Positions 18,196-26,601 of a stretch of 64,000 bases of DNA are shown one piece after another. The notes under the pieces were generated by a model that saw only the letters and a program-made list of their open reading frames with translations, did not search any database and was not told the origin of the DNA. The translations under genes were made by a program, and so were the position numbers. Origin of the DNA: Pseudomonadota bacterium (GTDB taxonomy: Bacteria; Pseudomonadota; Alphaproteobacteria; Micropepsales; Micropepsaceae); the NCBI GenBank assembly GCA_018241025.1, contig JAFEEQ010000018.1, positions 1 through 64,000 on the forward strand. The letters are read 5' to 3'. Numbering within the stretch: position 1 is the first letter of the stretch; every line of letters starts with the position of its first letter.

Positions 18196-18798
18196 TCAGT
18201 GGCGGTCGAAGCGGTCGTCCGGAATGCGGAAGGGATTGGCGGTGGCGTGGCCCATGGGCTTGGGCCGCGCGAAGAACCAGCCGAGAATGCCGAGCATCAG
18301 CGCCAGCGCGAAGGAATAAGGCGCGAAGGACAGGATCTGCCAGTTCACGCTCGCCGCTTCGTGGAAGCTCATGCCCATCTGCGCGCCCCACAGGGTGCAG
18401 TCGCCGATACCGGCCTCGCTGATCTGGCAGCCCGGGTAACTCGCCGAGAACACCGCCGCCATCGGCAGCATCAGCGCAGCGAGCGGCAGCAGCAGCAGCG
18501 TGGTCGCACCGAGCAGCGGACGGCGCGCGAACAATCCGGCGATGCAGGCGATCAGCGAGACGAGGATCAGCGGCAGCGTGTTGGTGCCGATGGCCCAGGC
18601 GAGCGCGAGCGTGTCGCGCAATCCGCCGCCAAGCGTCATGCCGCGGCAGAGATCGGGACCCGGCGCGCATTGCGCCGCCAGCGCGACGCCGCGCACGATC
18701 CACACCATTGCGGAAGGACCGAGCAGGAGCACGAGGCACGCGCTCCAAATCAGGAGCGCGGTGCGGTGGTGCGATGCGCTGGGATGATCGTCATCCAT
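18196..18798 (-). CDS. Multi-pass membrane protein of unknown function
   Basis: 200 residues with about five hydrophobic helices, such as LLIWSACLVLLLGPSAMVWI, LPLILVSLIACIAGLFA, LLLPLAALMLPMAAVFSA and YSFALALMLGILGWFF. Two pairs of cysteines sit in the loops (CAPGPDLC and YPGCQISEAGIGDC), compatible with periplasmic disulfides. I do not recognise the family. It ends 5 bp from the convergent DUF4870-like gene. Confidence 0.7.
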   Translation of the reverse strand: MDDDHPSASHHRTALLIWSACLVLLLGPSAMVWIVRGVALAAQCAPGPDLCRGMTLGGGLRDTLALAWAIGTNTLPLILVSLIACIAGLFARRPLLGATTLLLLPLAALMLPMAAVFSASYPGCQISEAGIGDCTLWGAQMGMSFHEAASVNWQILSFAPYSFALALMLGILGWFFARPKPMGHATANPFRIPDDRFDRH

Positions 18799-18893
18799 CC
18801 ACCGATGTTAAGCATGGCACGCGGGCGCAGACTTGCACTTTCTGGTGCCTTGCTTAACGGCGGAACCTTTACCGGGTAACGGACGGAACTCCG

Positions 18894-19505
18894 TTACGCC
18901 TTGGTCGAGGAACGGTCCTTCACCCGCGCGAACCAGGCCGTCAGGTTCTTGAACTCCGGATTGAGCGGCTGGCCGACCTGGCCGCCGAACTCGACAAAGG
19001 AGAACAGCAGGACATCGGCAATCGTAAAGCGCTTGCCGCAGACATAGTCCTTGCCTTCCATCTGTCCGTCGAGCCACTTCAGCCGGTCCTGCGCGATCTT
19101 CTTCAGGCCGTCGGCGGCTTCCGGCACCGTGACGATGCGGTTCTGGAACAGCGGCAGGCCCTGGCTGAAGCGGAAGCCCGCGGCCATCGGTTCGCAGATG
19201 TTGAGATCGATGCGGCGGGTCCACATCCGCGCCTCGGCCTTCTCTTCCGCCGTCGCGCCGATCAGCGGCGGGTTCGGGTTCTTGTCTTCGAGATATTCGC
19301 AGATCGCGAGAATCTCGGAGACGAACTGGCCGTTGTCGAGCTCGAGGCAGGGCATCTGGCCGTGCGGGTTGCGCTTCAGGTGCTCGTCCTGGCGGTTCTC
19401 GCCCGCCATCAGGTTCACGTCCTGGCTCGGGATGGTGACGCCCTTCTCCGCCATGAACATGCGCACCATGCGCGGATTGGGGCCGACGGAATTGTAGAAT
19501 TTCAT
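18894..19505 (-). CDS. Glutathione S-transferase family protein
   Basis: 203 residues. The N-terminal thioredoxin fold reads MKFYNSVGPNPRMVRMFMAE, NPHGQMPCLELDNG and SEILAICEYLE; it lacks an obvious catalytic Cys and uses a Ser/Asn-type N-terminus. The helical C-terminal domain has the usual FTIADVLLFSFVEFGG capping motif. GGGAGAAG precedes the start. The neighbouring genes give no substrate clue. An 8-bp inverted repeat (GTAACGGA / TCCGTTAC) overlaps the stop codon and may act as a weak terminator. Confidence 0.92.
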   Translation of the reverse strand: MKFYNSVGPNPRMVRMFMAEKGVTIPSQDVNLMAGENRQDEHLKRNPHGQMPCLELDNGQFVSEILAICEYLEDKNPNPPLIGATAEEKAEARMWTRRIDLNICEPMAAGFRFSQGLPLFQNRIVTVPEAADGLKKIAQDRLKWLDGQMEGKDYVCGKRFTIADVLLFSFVEFGGQVGQPLNPEFKNLTAWFARVKDRSSTKA

Positions 19506-19674
19506 GGGGCTTCTCCCGGGTGTCTTTTCTGGCGCGGGACGTTAGGCAAGCGCTCGCGGGCGGTCAAACACGCCGCTGCGGAAACAGCAATGGTGCCGGC
19601 GAAGCGCGGGATGCTAAGCTCCGGCGTCGGCGGAATCGGGCGCCTCCCGTTCCGTCACCAAGGGCGGCCCGGTT

Positions 19675-19989
19675 TTGCGCAAGGTACTTATTCTCACGGC
19701 GGGTTGGGTCCTGACCCTGGCGGGCATCCTGATCACCCCGATGCCGATCCCGATTCCGCTGATCGGCATCTTCCCGCTGCTCGCCGGCCTCGCCATCCTG
19801 ATCAACCATTCGCGGACCATGCGCCGGATGATCCAGCGCATCCGCCACCGCGTGCGCTGGCTTTCCTATATGATCGAGCATGGCGCGCACCGGCTGCCGA
19901 AGAAGATCGGCAGGATCCTGCACCGCTCGCATCCGGCTCCGATCGCGCGCCATGAGCGCATCCGTACCCGCGACCGCGACGAACCCTGA
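19675..19989 (+). CDS. Small membrane protein, PGPGW-like
   Basis: 104 residues. One or two helices at the N-terminus (LILTAGWVLTLAGILITPMP, IPLIGIFPLLAGLAILIN) are followed by a basic tail rich in Arg and His. The Gly/Pro pattern of the helical hairpin resembles PGPGW-type predicted membrane proteins. The start is TTG at 19675 with AAGGGCGG upstream; the next ATG lies inside the helix. It ends 9 bp before the MBL hydrolase and is probably in its operon. Confidence 0.65.
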   Translation: MRKVLILTAGWVLTLAGILITPMPIPIPLIGIFPLLAGLAILINHSRTMRRMIQRIRHRVRWLSYMIEHGAHRLPKKIGRILHRSHPAPIARHERIRTRDRDEP

Positions 19990-19998
19990 CGAGGCAGT

Positions 19999-20880
19999 AT
20001 GGCCATTCCCTTCATCCGTGAGTTCGAGCCGCGCTATGGCGAGCGCGTTCAGGTGACGCCGCGGATCGCGCGCGTGGTGGCGAACAATCCGGGGCCGTTC
20101 ACCTTCATGGGCACCGGCGTCTATCTCATCGGCGAAGGCGATGTGGCGGTGATCGATCCGGGCCCGGACATGCCGGAGCATATCGACGCGCTGAAGCGCG
20201 CGCTCGAGGGCCGGCGGGTCTCGCACATCCTGGTCACGCACACCCACAGCGACCACTCGCCGGCAGCGAAGCCGCTCAAGGAATGGTCGGGGGCGAAAAC
20301 CTATGCGCTCGCAGGCCACGGTTCCGGGAGCGACGACGGCCCGAAGGTCGAAGCCGGCGGGGACATGGATTTCGTGCCGGATGTGCGGGTGAAGGACGGC
20401 GAGATCATCGCAGGCGACGGCTTCAGCATCGAATGCGTCCACACGCCCGGCCACACCTCCAACCACATGTGCTTCGCGCTCCGCGAAGAGAAGGCGCTGT
20501 TCACCGGCGATCACGTGATGGGCTGGTCGACCACGGTGGTGACGCCGCCCGACGGCGACATGGCGTCCTATATGGCCAGCGTGCAGAAGCTTCAGGCGCG
20601 CGACGATGCGATCCTCTATCCGACCCATGGCGCGCCGGTGACCGATCCGAAGCCGTTCCTCGCCGAATATCTCGCGCACCGCTACGACCGCGAGAACCAG
20701 GTGCTGGCCGCCATCGGTGACGGGCTCGACACGATCCCCACGATGGTCGCGCGGATGTATGCCGCAGTCGACAAGCGCCTGCATCCCGCCGCGGCGCGCT
20801 CGGTCGAGGCGCATCTGATCAAGCTGGTGCGGGAGGGGCGCGTGGTGCGCGACGGCACGCGCTACCGGCTGGCGGCGTGA
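19999..20880 (+). CDS. MBL-fold metallo-hydrolase (LACTB2-like)
   Basis: 293 residues. The zinc motif THTHSDHSP (H81, H83, D85, H86) is followed by HTPGHTSNHMC, FTGDHVMGW and a terminal YPTHG. The C-terminal 80 residues form the small winged-helix extension typical of LACTB2-like proteins (HLIKLVREGRVVRDGTRYRL). Activity may be toward thioesters or RNA; the substrate is not determinable. The stop overlaps the GTG start of the following amidohydrolase. Confidence 0.92.
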   Translation: MAIPFIREFEPRYGERVQVTPRIARVVANNPGPFTFMGTGVYLIGEGDVAVIDPGPDMPEHIDALKRALEGRRVSHILVTHTHSDHSPAAKPLKEWSGAKTYALAGHGSGSDDGPKVEAGGDMDFVPDVRVKDGEIIAGDGFSIECVHTPGHTSNHMCFALREEKALFTGDHVMGWSTTVVTPPDGDMASYMASVQKLQARDDAILYPTHGAPVTDPKPFLAEYLAHRYDRENQVLAAIGDGLDTIPTMVARMYAAVDKRLHPAAARSVEAHLIKLVREGRVVRDGTRYRLAA

Positions 20881-22079
20881 GCCTTGCGCTGCATCCCGCG
20901 CGGATCTGGAGCGCCGGCGACGGTGTGCGCGAAGGGCTGTCGCTGCGCATCGAAGGCGCACACATTGCGCAAGTCGCGCCGCGCGCAGAACTGGGCGCGG
21001 CGGAGGACGAGATCGACCTGCCGGGCTGCACGCTCCTGCCCGGATTGATGGACCTGCATTCGCATCTGTTTCTCTATCCCTACGACCAGACCCCGTGGGA
21101 CGATCAGGTGCTGAAGGAAGCCGAGGCCTATCGCACCGTGCGCGCAGTAAATCATGCGCGCGCGACGCTCGCCGCCGGCTTCACGACGCTGCGCGATCTC
21201 GGTACCGAGGGTGCGGGCTATGCCGATGTCGCGCTCAAGCGGGCGATAAACGAGGGTCTCACGCCGGGGCCGCGGCTCTTCGTGGCGGCGCGCGCCATCG
21301 TCGCGACCGGGTCTTATGGCCCGGCGCGGAAGAACTTCCGGCCCGATTGCTGCTTTCCGCAAGGCGCGGAGGAGGCGAGCGGAATCGACGAGATCGTGCG
21401 CGCGGTGCGCCATCAGGCGGCGCATGGTGCCGACTGGATCAAGCTCTATGCCGACTATCGCGCCGGGCCGAATGGCGAGACGGTGCCCACCTTCACCATC
21501 GACGAGATGCGCGCCGCGACCGACGTCGCCCACGCGCTCGGCCGGCCCGTCGCGGTGCATGCGACGAGCGACGAGGCGATGCGGCGCGCCATCCTCGCCG
21601 GCGTCGACACCATCGAGCACGGCTATGGCGGTTCGCCGGCGACCTTCGAATTGATGAAGCTGAAGGGCATCGCTTTCCTGCCGACGCTGATGGCGGTCGA
21701 GTCGATCAGCCGCTATCGCGGCGACTATGTGCCGGGCGGTACGCCCAGCGCGCGCATGGCCGAAGCGGCGCGCGCCTTCGGCTTCGCCCGTGCCGCCGGT
21801 ACGACCATCGGCCTCGGCAGCGATGTCGGTGTGTTCGCACATGGCACGAACCTCGACGAGCTGAAGGCGATGGTGCGTCTCGGGATGAGCGCCGAAGAGG
21901 CGCTGACCGCGGCGACGGCGGTGAACGCCGCGATCCTGCGCCGCGCGAACGATCTCGGCCGCGTGCGCGAGGGCTTTCTCGCCGATCTCGTCGCGGTCCA
22001 GGGCGATCCGCTAAACGATCTCTCGGTGCTGGCACGGATGAATCTGGTGATGAAGAGTGGGCAGCCGTACGGTAATTAA
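20877..22079 (+). CDS. Metal-dependent amidohydrolase (prolidase/imidazolonepropionase-like)
   Basis: 400 residues, amidohydrolase superfamily. HSH sits at 61-63 (GLMDLHSHLF), followed by the bridging-lysine region DWIKLYADYR, metal histidines in AVHATS and IEHGYGG, and the catalytic Asp in LGSDVG. Related enzymes include Xaa-Pro/Xaa-Arg dipeptidases. The GTG start overlaps the stop of the MBL gene (GTGA), so the two hydrolases are coupled and may act on successive substrates; that is inference. Confidence 0.92.
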   Translation: MSLALHPARIWSAGDGVREGLSLRIEGAHIAQVAPRAELGAAEDEIDLPGCTLLPGLMDLHSHLFLYPYDQTPWDDQVLKEAEAYRTVRAVNHARATLAAGFTTLRDLGTEGAGYADVALKRAINEGLTPGPRLFVAARAIVATGSYGPARKNFRPDCCFPQGAEEASGIDEIVRAVRHQAAHGADWIKLYADYRAGPNGETVPTFTIDEMRAATDVAHALGRPVAVHATSDEAMRRAILAGVDTIEHGYGGSPATFELMKLKGIAFLPTLMAVESISRYRGDYVPGGTPSARMAEAARAFGFARAAGTTIGLGSDVGVFAHGTNLDELKAMVRLGMSAEEALTAATAVNAAILRRANDLGRVREGFLADLVAVQGDPLNDLSVLARMNLVMKSGQPYGN

Positions 22080-22086
22080 ATCCAAC

Positions 22087-22133
22087 TTGTCATCCCCTTC
22101 TCTCGCCGCTGCGCGGCTCGCCGGGGATGACAA
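22087..22133. repeat. Extragenic inverted repeat / bidirectional terminator
   Basis: The arms TTGTCATCCCC and GGGGATGACAA (11 bp, perfect) enclose 25 bases. TGTCATCCC...GGGATGACA palindromes are a frequent intergenic form in alphaproteobacteria. It lies between the convergent amidohydrolase and ABM genes and can terminate both. Confidence 0.65.
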
Positions 22134-22139
22134 TTGTGT

Positions 22140-22469
22140 TTATGGGCGAAAATCCCCCGGAACCTGCATCCGATCATTCATCCCGTAGTCGCGCACCACG
22201 CTCGCAATCCGCAGGCGATAATCCTCGAACACATGTGCGCGCCCGGCCGCCTGCGCGTTCCGGTGTTCCGTGTTGTTGCGCCACGCCGCCACCGCGTCCT
22301 CGTCGCGCCAGAAGGAGAGCGAGAGCAGCTTGCCCGGCTCGATGAGACTCTCGAAGCGTTCGATCGAGAGGAAGCCGTCGATGCCGTCGAGCAGCGGGCG
22401 CAGGTCGGCGGCGAGACCGAGATAGGCGTCGCGGTCGCGCGGCACCGCTTCGAAGATCACCGCGATCAT
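22140..22469 (-). CDS. ABM-domain (antibiotic biosynthesis monooxygenase-like) protein
   Basis: 109 residues with the ferredoxin-like ABM pattern: [60 protein letters not shown]. The SFW and AWR..EH motifs are typical of YgiN/heme-degrading-like small dimers. Its start overlaps the stop of the upstream NIPSNAP-like gene by 4 bp (ATGA), so they form a two-gene unit. The substrate is unknown. Confidence 0.88.
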   Translation of the reverse strand: MIAVIFEAVPRDRDAYLGLAADLRPLLDGIDGFLSIERFESLIEPGKLLSLSFWRDEDAVAAWRNNTEHRNAQAAGRAHVFEDYRLRIASVVRDYGMNDRMQVPGDFRP

Positions 22470-22774
22470 GCTTCGACCTTGCGCAGGAAGGTCCGCTCTT
22501 CGCTGAGGATGAAACGCTCGCTCTGCGCCATGCGGAAATTCGCCATTCCAGCCTCGTCGGCCTTCAGCCGCGCGCGGTATTGCTCGTAGGCGGCAAGTGA
22601 GGGGAAGGAGATCAGGGCGAGGGCGATGTTGTCCGTCCCCTCATGCGGCATCCAATAGCCGACGAGATCGCCGCCGCAGGCCGGAATAATGGTCAGCCAG
22701 TTCTTGGCATAGGCCTCGAAGCCGTCCCGCTTGTAGGGATCGATTGTATAGCGGATGCAGCAGGTCACGGTCAT
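22466..22774 (-). CDS. NIPSNAP-family protein
   Basis: 102 residues, [40 protein letters not shown] and [13 protein letters not shown], matching the dimeric alpha/beta barrel NIPSNAP fold. It is first in a coupled pair with the ABM gene and divergent from an ArsR-type regulator, which is the likely controller. The biochemical role of bacterial members is unclear. Confidence 0.88.
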   Translation of the reverse strand: MTVTCCIRYTIDPYKRDGFEAYAKNWLTIIPACGGDLVGYWMPHEGTDNIALALISFPSLAAYEQYRARLKADEAGMANFRMAQSERFILSEERTFLRKVEA

Positions 22775-22786
22775 CTTGCGATCTCC

Positions 22787-22835
22787 ATCGAAATGTCCGC
22801 ACAGGATAACGCTGGCCGGACGGGCATGTTTCGAT
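22787..22835. promoter_or_regulatory. Widely spaced inverted repeat ATCGAAA ... TTTCGAT in divergent promoter
   Basis: Two 7-bp arms at 22787-22793 and 22829-22835 are 42 bp centre to centre, about four helical turns. They lie in the 73-bp gap between the NIPSNAP-like and ArsR-like genes. They could be paired operator half-sites; chance is not excluded. Confidence 0.35.
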
Positions 22836-22847
22836 TAGGGTCGAAGG

Positions 22848-23525
22848 ATGAAAAGCGGCCCCGACATCGCTCCGCTCGCTGCGCTGATCGGCGATCCCGC
22901 CCGCGCCAACATGCTGACGGCGCTGATCGGCGGCGAGGCGCTGACCGCGGGCGAACTGGCGCGCGAGGCGGGCGTGACGGCGCAGACCGCGAGTTCCCAT
23001 CTCGCCAGGCTGGCGGCCGGCGGGCTGATCGCACCGCGCCGGCAGGGCCGGCACATCTATTATGCGCTGGCGGGCAGCGACATCGCCGCGTTGCTCGAAA
23101 AGCTGATGCATCTCGCCGAGCGCACCGGCCATCGCCGCACGCGCACCGGCCCGGCGGAACCGGCGCTGCGCAAGGCGCGGGTCTGCTACGACCACCTTGC
23201 GGGCGAGCTCGGCGTCGCGCTGTTCGACGGGCTGATTGCGCGGCGCATCCTGGCGCGGCGCGGCGATGTACTCGTGCTGACGCGCAAGGGCGAAGACTTT
23301 GCGCAGAAATTTGGAATCGATCTCGCGGCACTCGGGCGCCGCGCGCTGTGCAAGGATTGCCTCGACTGGAGCGTGCGGCGCAGCCATCTCGCCGGCGCGC
23401 TGGGCGCGGCGCTCCTGAACCGGTTCTACGAACTCGGCTGGGCGCGGCGCGAGAAGAATTCGCGGATCGTGCGCTTCACGCCGCCGGGTCTGCGCGCCTT
23501 CGAGCGGCTGGTCGCCGCCGCCTGA
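22848..23525 (+). CDS. ArsR-family transcriptional regulator with C-terminal extension
   Basis: 225 residues. The N-terminal winged helix reads LAALIGDPARANMLTALIGG, LTAGELAREAGVTAQTASSH and LARLAAGGLIAPRRQGRHIY. A second half has ARVCYDHLAGELGVALFDGL and CKDCLDWSVRRSHLAGALGA, a known long form of ArsR regulators. The metal-type Cys motif ELCVC is absent, while CKDC lies in the C-terminal half. It is divergent from the NIPSNAP/ABM pair, its probable target. Confidence 0.92.
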   Translation: MKSGPDIAPLAALIGDPARANMLTALIGGEALTAGELAREAGVTAQTASSHLARLAAGGLIAPRRQGRHIYYALAGSDIAALLEKLMHLAERTGHRRTRTGPAEPALRKARVCYDHLAGELGVALFDGLIARRILARRGDVLVLTRKGEDFAQKFGIDLAALGRRALCKDCLDWSVRRSHLAGALGAALLNRFYELGWARREKNSRIVRFTPPGLRAFERLVAAA

Positions 23526-23592
23526 CGTCAAACTGACCATACGGCAGGCGATGTTTGGGCTATTGTCTCGCCCGCGACATCAGGAGACGCCC

Positions 23593-24495
23593 ATGGCCTA
23601 CAAGGAAATCCTCACCGAGATTTCGGACAACATCCTCACCATCACACTCAATCGCCCGGAAAAGCTCAACGCCTTCACCGGCACGATGATGGCCGAGATG
23701 ATCGACGCCTTCCGCGAAGCCAACACGAATGACGAGGTCCGCGCGATCATCGTCACCGGCGCGGGCCGCGCCTTCTGCGCCGGCGCCGATCTCTCGGCGG
23801 GCGCCGCGACCTTCGACGCGACCAAGCGCACCGACCGGCCGGAGCGCAACGCCGGCTCGATCGACGATCCCGATTTCAACTGGTCGGACGAGCGCGTGCG
23901 CGACGGCGGCGGACGCGTGACGCTCGAGATCTACGAAAGCCTGAAGCCGGTGATCTGCGCCGTGAACGGTCCGTCGGTCGGCATCGGCACCACGATGCAG
24001 CTCGCGATGGACATCCGCATCGCCTCGGAGGCCGCGAAATTCGGCTTCGTCTTCTCGCGCCGCGGCATCGTGCCGGAAGCGTGCTCGAGCTGGTTCCTGC
24101 CGCGCCTCGTCGGCATCCAGCAGGCGCTCGCCTGGTGCTATTCGGGCAAGGTGTTCGACGCGAAGGAAGCCAAGGAGGGCGGGCTTGTGCACGAGGTCGT
24201 GGCGCCCGACCAGCTCATCCCGCGCGCCCGCGCCATCGCCAAGGAGATCATCGACAACACCGCGCCGGTCTCGATCGCGCTCATCCGGCAAATGATGTGG
24301 CGCGGCCTGGGGATGGATCACCCGATGGAAGCGCACAAGGTCGACTCCAGAGGCATCTATGCCCGGGGCGCGTCGGACGACGTGAAGGAAGGCGTAGTCT
24401 CGTTCCTCGAAAAACGTCCGGCGAAATTCCCGCAGAAGGTCTCGAACGGGATGCCGAAGTATTTCCCGTGGTGGAAGGCGCGGAAATATTCGTAG
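23593..24495 (+). CDS. Enoyl-CoA hydratase/isomerase (crotonase) family protein
   Basis: 300 residues. The crotonase pattern is clear: ILTITLNRPEKLNAFTG, the first oxyanion-hole segment AFCAGADL, a second in NGPSVGIGTTMQLAMDIRIA, the catalytic Glu region RRGIVPEACSSWFLPRLVG, and a C-terminal trimerisation helix part. An insert of about 30 residues after AGADL (TKRTDRPERNAGSI) is typical of some acyl-CoA hydratases. Ribosome site AGGAGA precedes the ATG at 23593. Confidence 0.93.
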   Translation: MAYKEILTEISDNILTITLNRPEKLNAFTGTMMAEMIDAFREANTNDEVRAIIVTGAGRAFCAGADLSAGAATFDATKRTDRPERNAGSIDDPDFNWSDERVRDGGGRVTLEIYESLKPVICAVNGPSVGIGTTMQLAMDIRIASEAAKFGFVFSRRGIVPEACSSWFLPRLVGIQQALAWCYSGKVFDAKEAKEGGLVHEVVAPDQLIPRARAIAKEIIDNTAPVSIALIRQMMWRGLGMDHPMEAHKVDSRGIYARGASDDVKEGVVSFLEKRPAKFPQKVSNGMPKYFPWWKARKYS

Positions 24496-24575
24496 GGGGA
24501 GGAACGGCGGCGCTCCACATTGATTTGTGCCCGCGGTTCGGGTCGACTGGCATCGATTTCGATCTGGGGATTTCG

Positions 24576-25583
24576 ATGAAGACCGTTCTGCGGGCGCTAT
24601 TCTGCGCCGCCGCCCTGGCCGCCGTGCCGGCCGCGCTGGCCGACGATTCCTCGGCGATGATCGGCGCCGGCGGCGTCGTGGTCCTGACCAAAAACAACGA
24701 CGTCCGCATGGCGTCGGAGGATCTCTACATCAGCCCCAATCAGGTGAAGGTGCGTTATGCCTTCACCAACGACAGCGCGCATGACGTCGATGTCGTCGTC
24801 GCCTTTCCGTTGCCCGATATCGACAATTACGAGCTCGCCGAGTCGCCCATCGGCACCACCACCGACACCACGCCCAACTTCGTCGGGTTCAAGCTGACGG
24901 TCGACGGCAAGCCGGTGACGCCGGTCGCCGAGGAACGCGCGGTGCTGAACGGCAGGGACGTCACCGACAAGGTCCGCGCCGCGGGCGCGCCGCTCAACGT
25001 CGTGATCGGCAGCGGCTACGACAAGATGCAGAAGCTGAGCGCCGGCCAGCGCGCGATGCTGAAGAGGGCCGGGCTCACCGAAGGCGACGGCAGCGATCAG
25101 CTCTACGCCAAGTGGACGACGACGACCAAGTTCTGGTGGAAGCAGCACTTCCCGGCTGGCAAGACCGTGATCATCGAGCACAGCTACCAGCCGGTCACCG
25201 GGCAGACCTTCTTCACACGCTATTCGCTGACCCAGAAGGAACAGCGGGACGACTACACCAAGACGTTCTGTCTGGACTCGCCGACCGCCGCCGGGATAGC
25301 GAAGCGGCTCGACGCGCTCAAAGGCGCGAGCGGCAATGACGGCCTGCTGAACCAGTTCACGACCGAGTTCGTGATCCTGACGGCGAAGAACTGGAAGGGT
25401 CCCATCGGCCGATTCCACCTGACGGTCGACAAGCTGAAGCAGGACAGCATCCTCTCGATGTGCTGGCCGGGCGACCTGAAGAAGACGGCGCCGACGCGGT
25501 TCGAGTCGACGCTCACCGACTTCATGCCGAAGTCGGACATCCAGTTCATGGTTCTGGAGATGCCGCCGCCCGGCGCCTACTAG
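24576..25583 (+). CDS. Secreted DUF4424-family protein
   Basis: 335 residues. A signal peptide (LRALFCAAALAAVPAALADD) is followed by DUF4424 features: SSAMIGAGGVVVLTKNNDVR, MASEDLYISPNQVKVRYAF, VVVAFPLPDID, and a late IGRFHLTVDKLKQDSILSMC. Periplasmic localisation is expected; function is unknown. The start codon at 24576 is the one that yields the signal peptide. The TAG stop is also the first three bases of the RIME-like repeat that follows. Confidence 0.88.
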   Translation: MKTVLRALFCAAALAAVPAALADDSSAMIGAGGVVVLTKNNDVRMASEDLYISPNQVKVRYAFTNDSAHDVDVVVAFPLPDIDNYELAESPIGTTTDTTPNFVGFKLTVDGKPVTPVAEERAVLNGRDVTDKVRAAGAPLNVVIGSGYDKMQKLSAGQRAMLKRAGLTEGDGSDQLYAKWTTTTKFWWKQHFPAGKTVIIEHSYQPVTGQTFFTRYSLTQKEQRDDYTKTFCLDSPTAAGIAKRLDALKGASGNDGLLNQFTTEFVILTAKNWKGPIGRFHLTVDKLKQDSILSMCWPGDLKKTAPTRFESTLTDFMPKSDIQFMVLEMPPPGAY

Positions 25584-25684
25584 AGCGGTTCCAGGAAAAG
25601 CGTGTAGCGATTTTCCGTCCGGAACCGGGACAAATCAAAGAGCTGGAGTATTTTCGCGATTCGAAGAAACGTGAAAATGCTCTA
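25581..25684. repeat. RIME-like extragenic palindromic element
   Basis: 104 bp bounded by TAGAGC and GCTCTA. Inside are two hairpins (GGTTCC with GGAACC, and TTTTCGCG with CGTGAAAA) joined by a linker containing CAAATCAAAGAGCT. The layout is that of the rhizobial intergenic mosaic element class. It overlaps the stop codon of the DUF4424 gene at one end and the stop of a small minus-strand ORF at the other, and probably terminates both. With that ORF disregarded, the gap 25584-25918 contains only this repeat and a CtrA-type box. Confidence 0.8.
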
Positions 25685-25864
25685 GTGTTTGCGGAACAGG
25701 GCGACGAGCGCCCGGCGCAGGAAGCCGGGCAGGATCGGCTGCGCGTAATGGACGGGCTGCGGTTCGCCCCGGACGGGAATCAGGTGACCCAGCATCGCAA
25801 AACGCTCCCTATAAAGAGCAACTGCAACGTACACGGAATGTGTGACAGTTTGCCCATCGGGCAT
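25682..25864 (-). CDS. Small hypothetical protein (60 residues)
   Basis: MPDGQTVTHSVYVAVALYRE opens a basic, partly hydrophobic 60-residue protein ending PGFLRRALVALFRKH. There is no clear ribosome site, but a perfect TTAA-N7-TTAA box lies 33 bp upstream of the ATG, and the stop falls in the edge of the RIME-like repeat. This positional logic, not homology, supports it. It may instead be noncoding. Confidence 0.4.
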   Translation of the reverse strand: MPDGQTVTHSVYVAVALYRERFAMLGHLIPVRGEPQPVHYAQPILPGFLRRALVALFRKH

Positions 25865-25896
25865 GGTTGTCAAGGATTCACTGTCCGCTCGCGTGG

Positions 25897-25911
25897 TTAA
25901 CGGCGGGTTAA
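25897..25911 (-). promoter_or_regulatory. CtrA-type box (TTAA-N7-TTAA)
   Basis: On the minus strand it reads TTAACCCGCCGTTAACC, a perfect TTAA-N7-TTAA with the favoured AACC after the second half. CtrA is the cell-cycle master response regulator of alphaproteobacteria. It lies just upstream of the small ORF ending at 25682. Confidence 0.6.
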
Positions 25912-25918
25912 CGCGCGC

Positions 25919-26176
25919 TCACCAGTAATGCGCGATGCGCTCGCCCCAGGAGTCGAGCAGGCCGCCGGCACAGGAAGCAGTCGTCATCTGGCTGGTCTGC
26001 ATCCGCGCGATGCGCTCGGCGAGCGCGCCGAAATCGCTGCGCCGCGCCTTCTCCACAGCCAGCGCGCGGCAGGGATCGGCCTGGCCATAGGCGAGATAGA
26101 GCGATCCGAACACCGCCACCAGAACGGCGAACAGCGTGAGCAGCAGGCCGCGCGGATTGAGAAGGCCCGCGATCAT
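25919..26176 (-). CDS. Small membrane-anchored protein
   Basis: 85 residues. An N-terminal helix (LLLTLFAVLVAVFGSLYLAY) is followed by a short soluble part with CRALAVEKARRSDFGALAER and a second cysteine in TTASCAGGLLDSW. The two cysteines may pair in the periplasm. The start at 26176 overlaps the stop of the upstream lipoprotein gene (ATGA). Family unknown. Confidence 0.7.
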   Translation of the reverse strand: MIAGLLNPRGLLLTLFAVLVAVFGSLYLAYGQADPCRALAVEKARRSDFGALAERIARMQTSQMTTASCAGGLLDSWGERIAHYW

Positions 26177-26496
26177 GGATTGCGCCGCTGATCGGGCATG
26201 CCGTTGATGTCGGGGCTGAGATTGGGATTGAGCTGGTTGTTGCAGGCCGAATAGCCCGCCGACCATCCCGCGCGATAGGGCTTGGAGGTGGCGAAAAGCT
26301 GGTCGTCGCGCACCTGGCCGCCTTCGCGATAGTCGGTGCCGCGCGCATTGGCGGTGGCGCAGCCGTCGGAATAGCCGGCCTGGAAATTCGGATCCTTGCG
26401 CATCGCGCGCTCGCGCGGCGACTCGAAGAAGATGCAGCCGGACAGCGCCAGAGCGAGGGCAGCGAAGGCGACGATGCGGGTGAACAGCTTTGTCAT
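26173..26496 (-). CDS. Small lipoprotein
   Basis: 107 residues with a lipoprotein signal peptide and lipobox LSGC (FAALALALSGCIFFESP). The mature part contains KDPNFQAGYSDGCATANARG and KPYRAGWSAGYSACNNQLNP, two Gly-Tyr-(Ser)-x-C repeats seen in small alphaproteobacterial lipoproteins. It is coupled to the next small membrane protein by a 4-bp overlap. A CtrA-type box sits 53 bp upstream. Envelope function unknown. Confidence 0.8.
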   Translation of the reverse strand: MTKLFTRIVAFAALALALSGCIFFESPRERAMRKDPNFQAGYSDGCATANARGTDYREGGQVRDDQLFATSKPYRAGWSAGYSACNNQLNPNLSPDINGMPDQRRNP

Positions 26497-26548
26497 GGCC
26501 GCGACTGTATCAGGCCGGCACGTCCCGCCCAATGCGCGTGGCGACGGA

Positions 26549-26563
26549 TTAACGCCGGTTTAA
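26549..26563. promoter_or_regulatory. CtrA-type box (TTAA-N7-TTAA) in divergent promoter
   Basis: TTAA CGCCGGT TTAA lies between the divergent lipoprotein gene (start 26496) and the receiver-like gene (start 26602), 39 bp from the latter. A further TTAACG half-site follows at 26574. Confidence 0.6.
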
Positions 26564-26601
26564 GCGCGCAGCCTTAACGTCGGGGGCGGGTTGGCGGTGA
26601 C

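Noticed and set aside
18876-18897. 8-bp inverted repeat at the end of the GST gene as a full terminator
   Set aside because: It overlaps the stop codon and lacks a T-tract; mentioned in the GST entry only.
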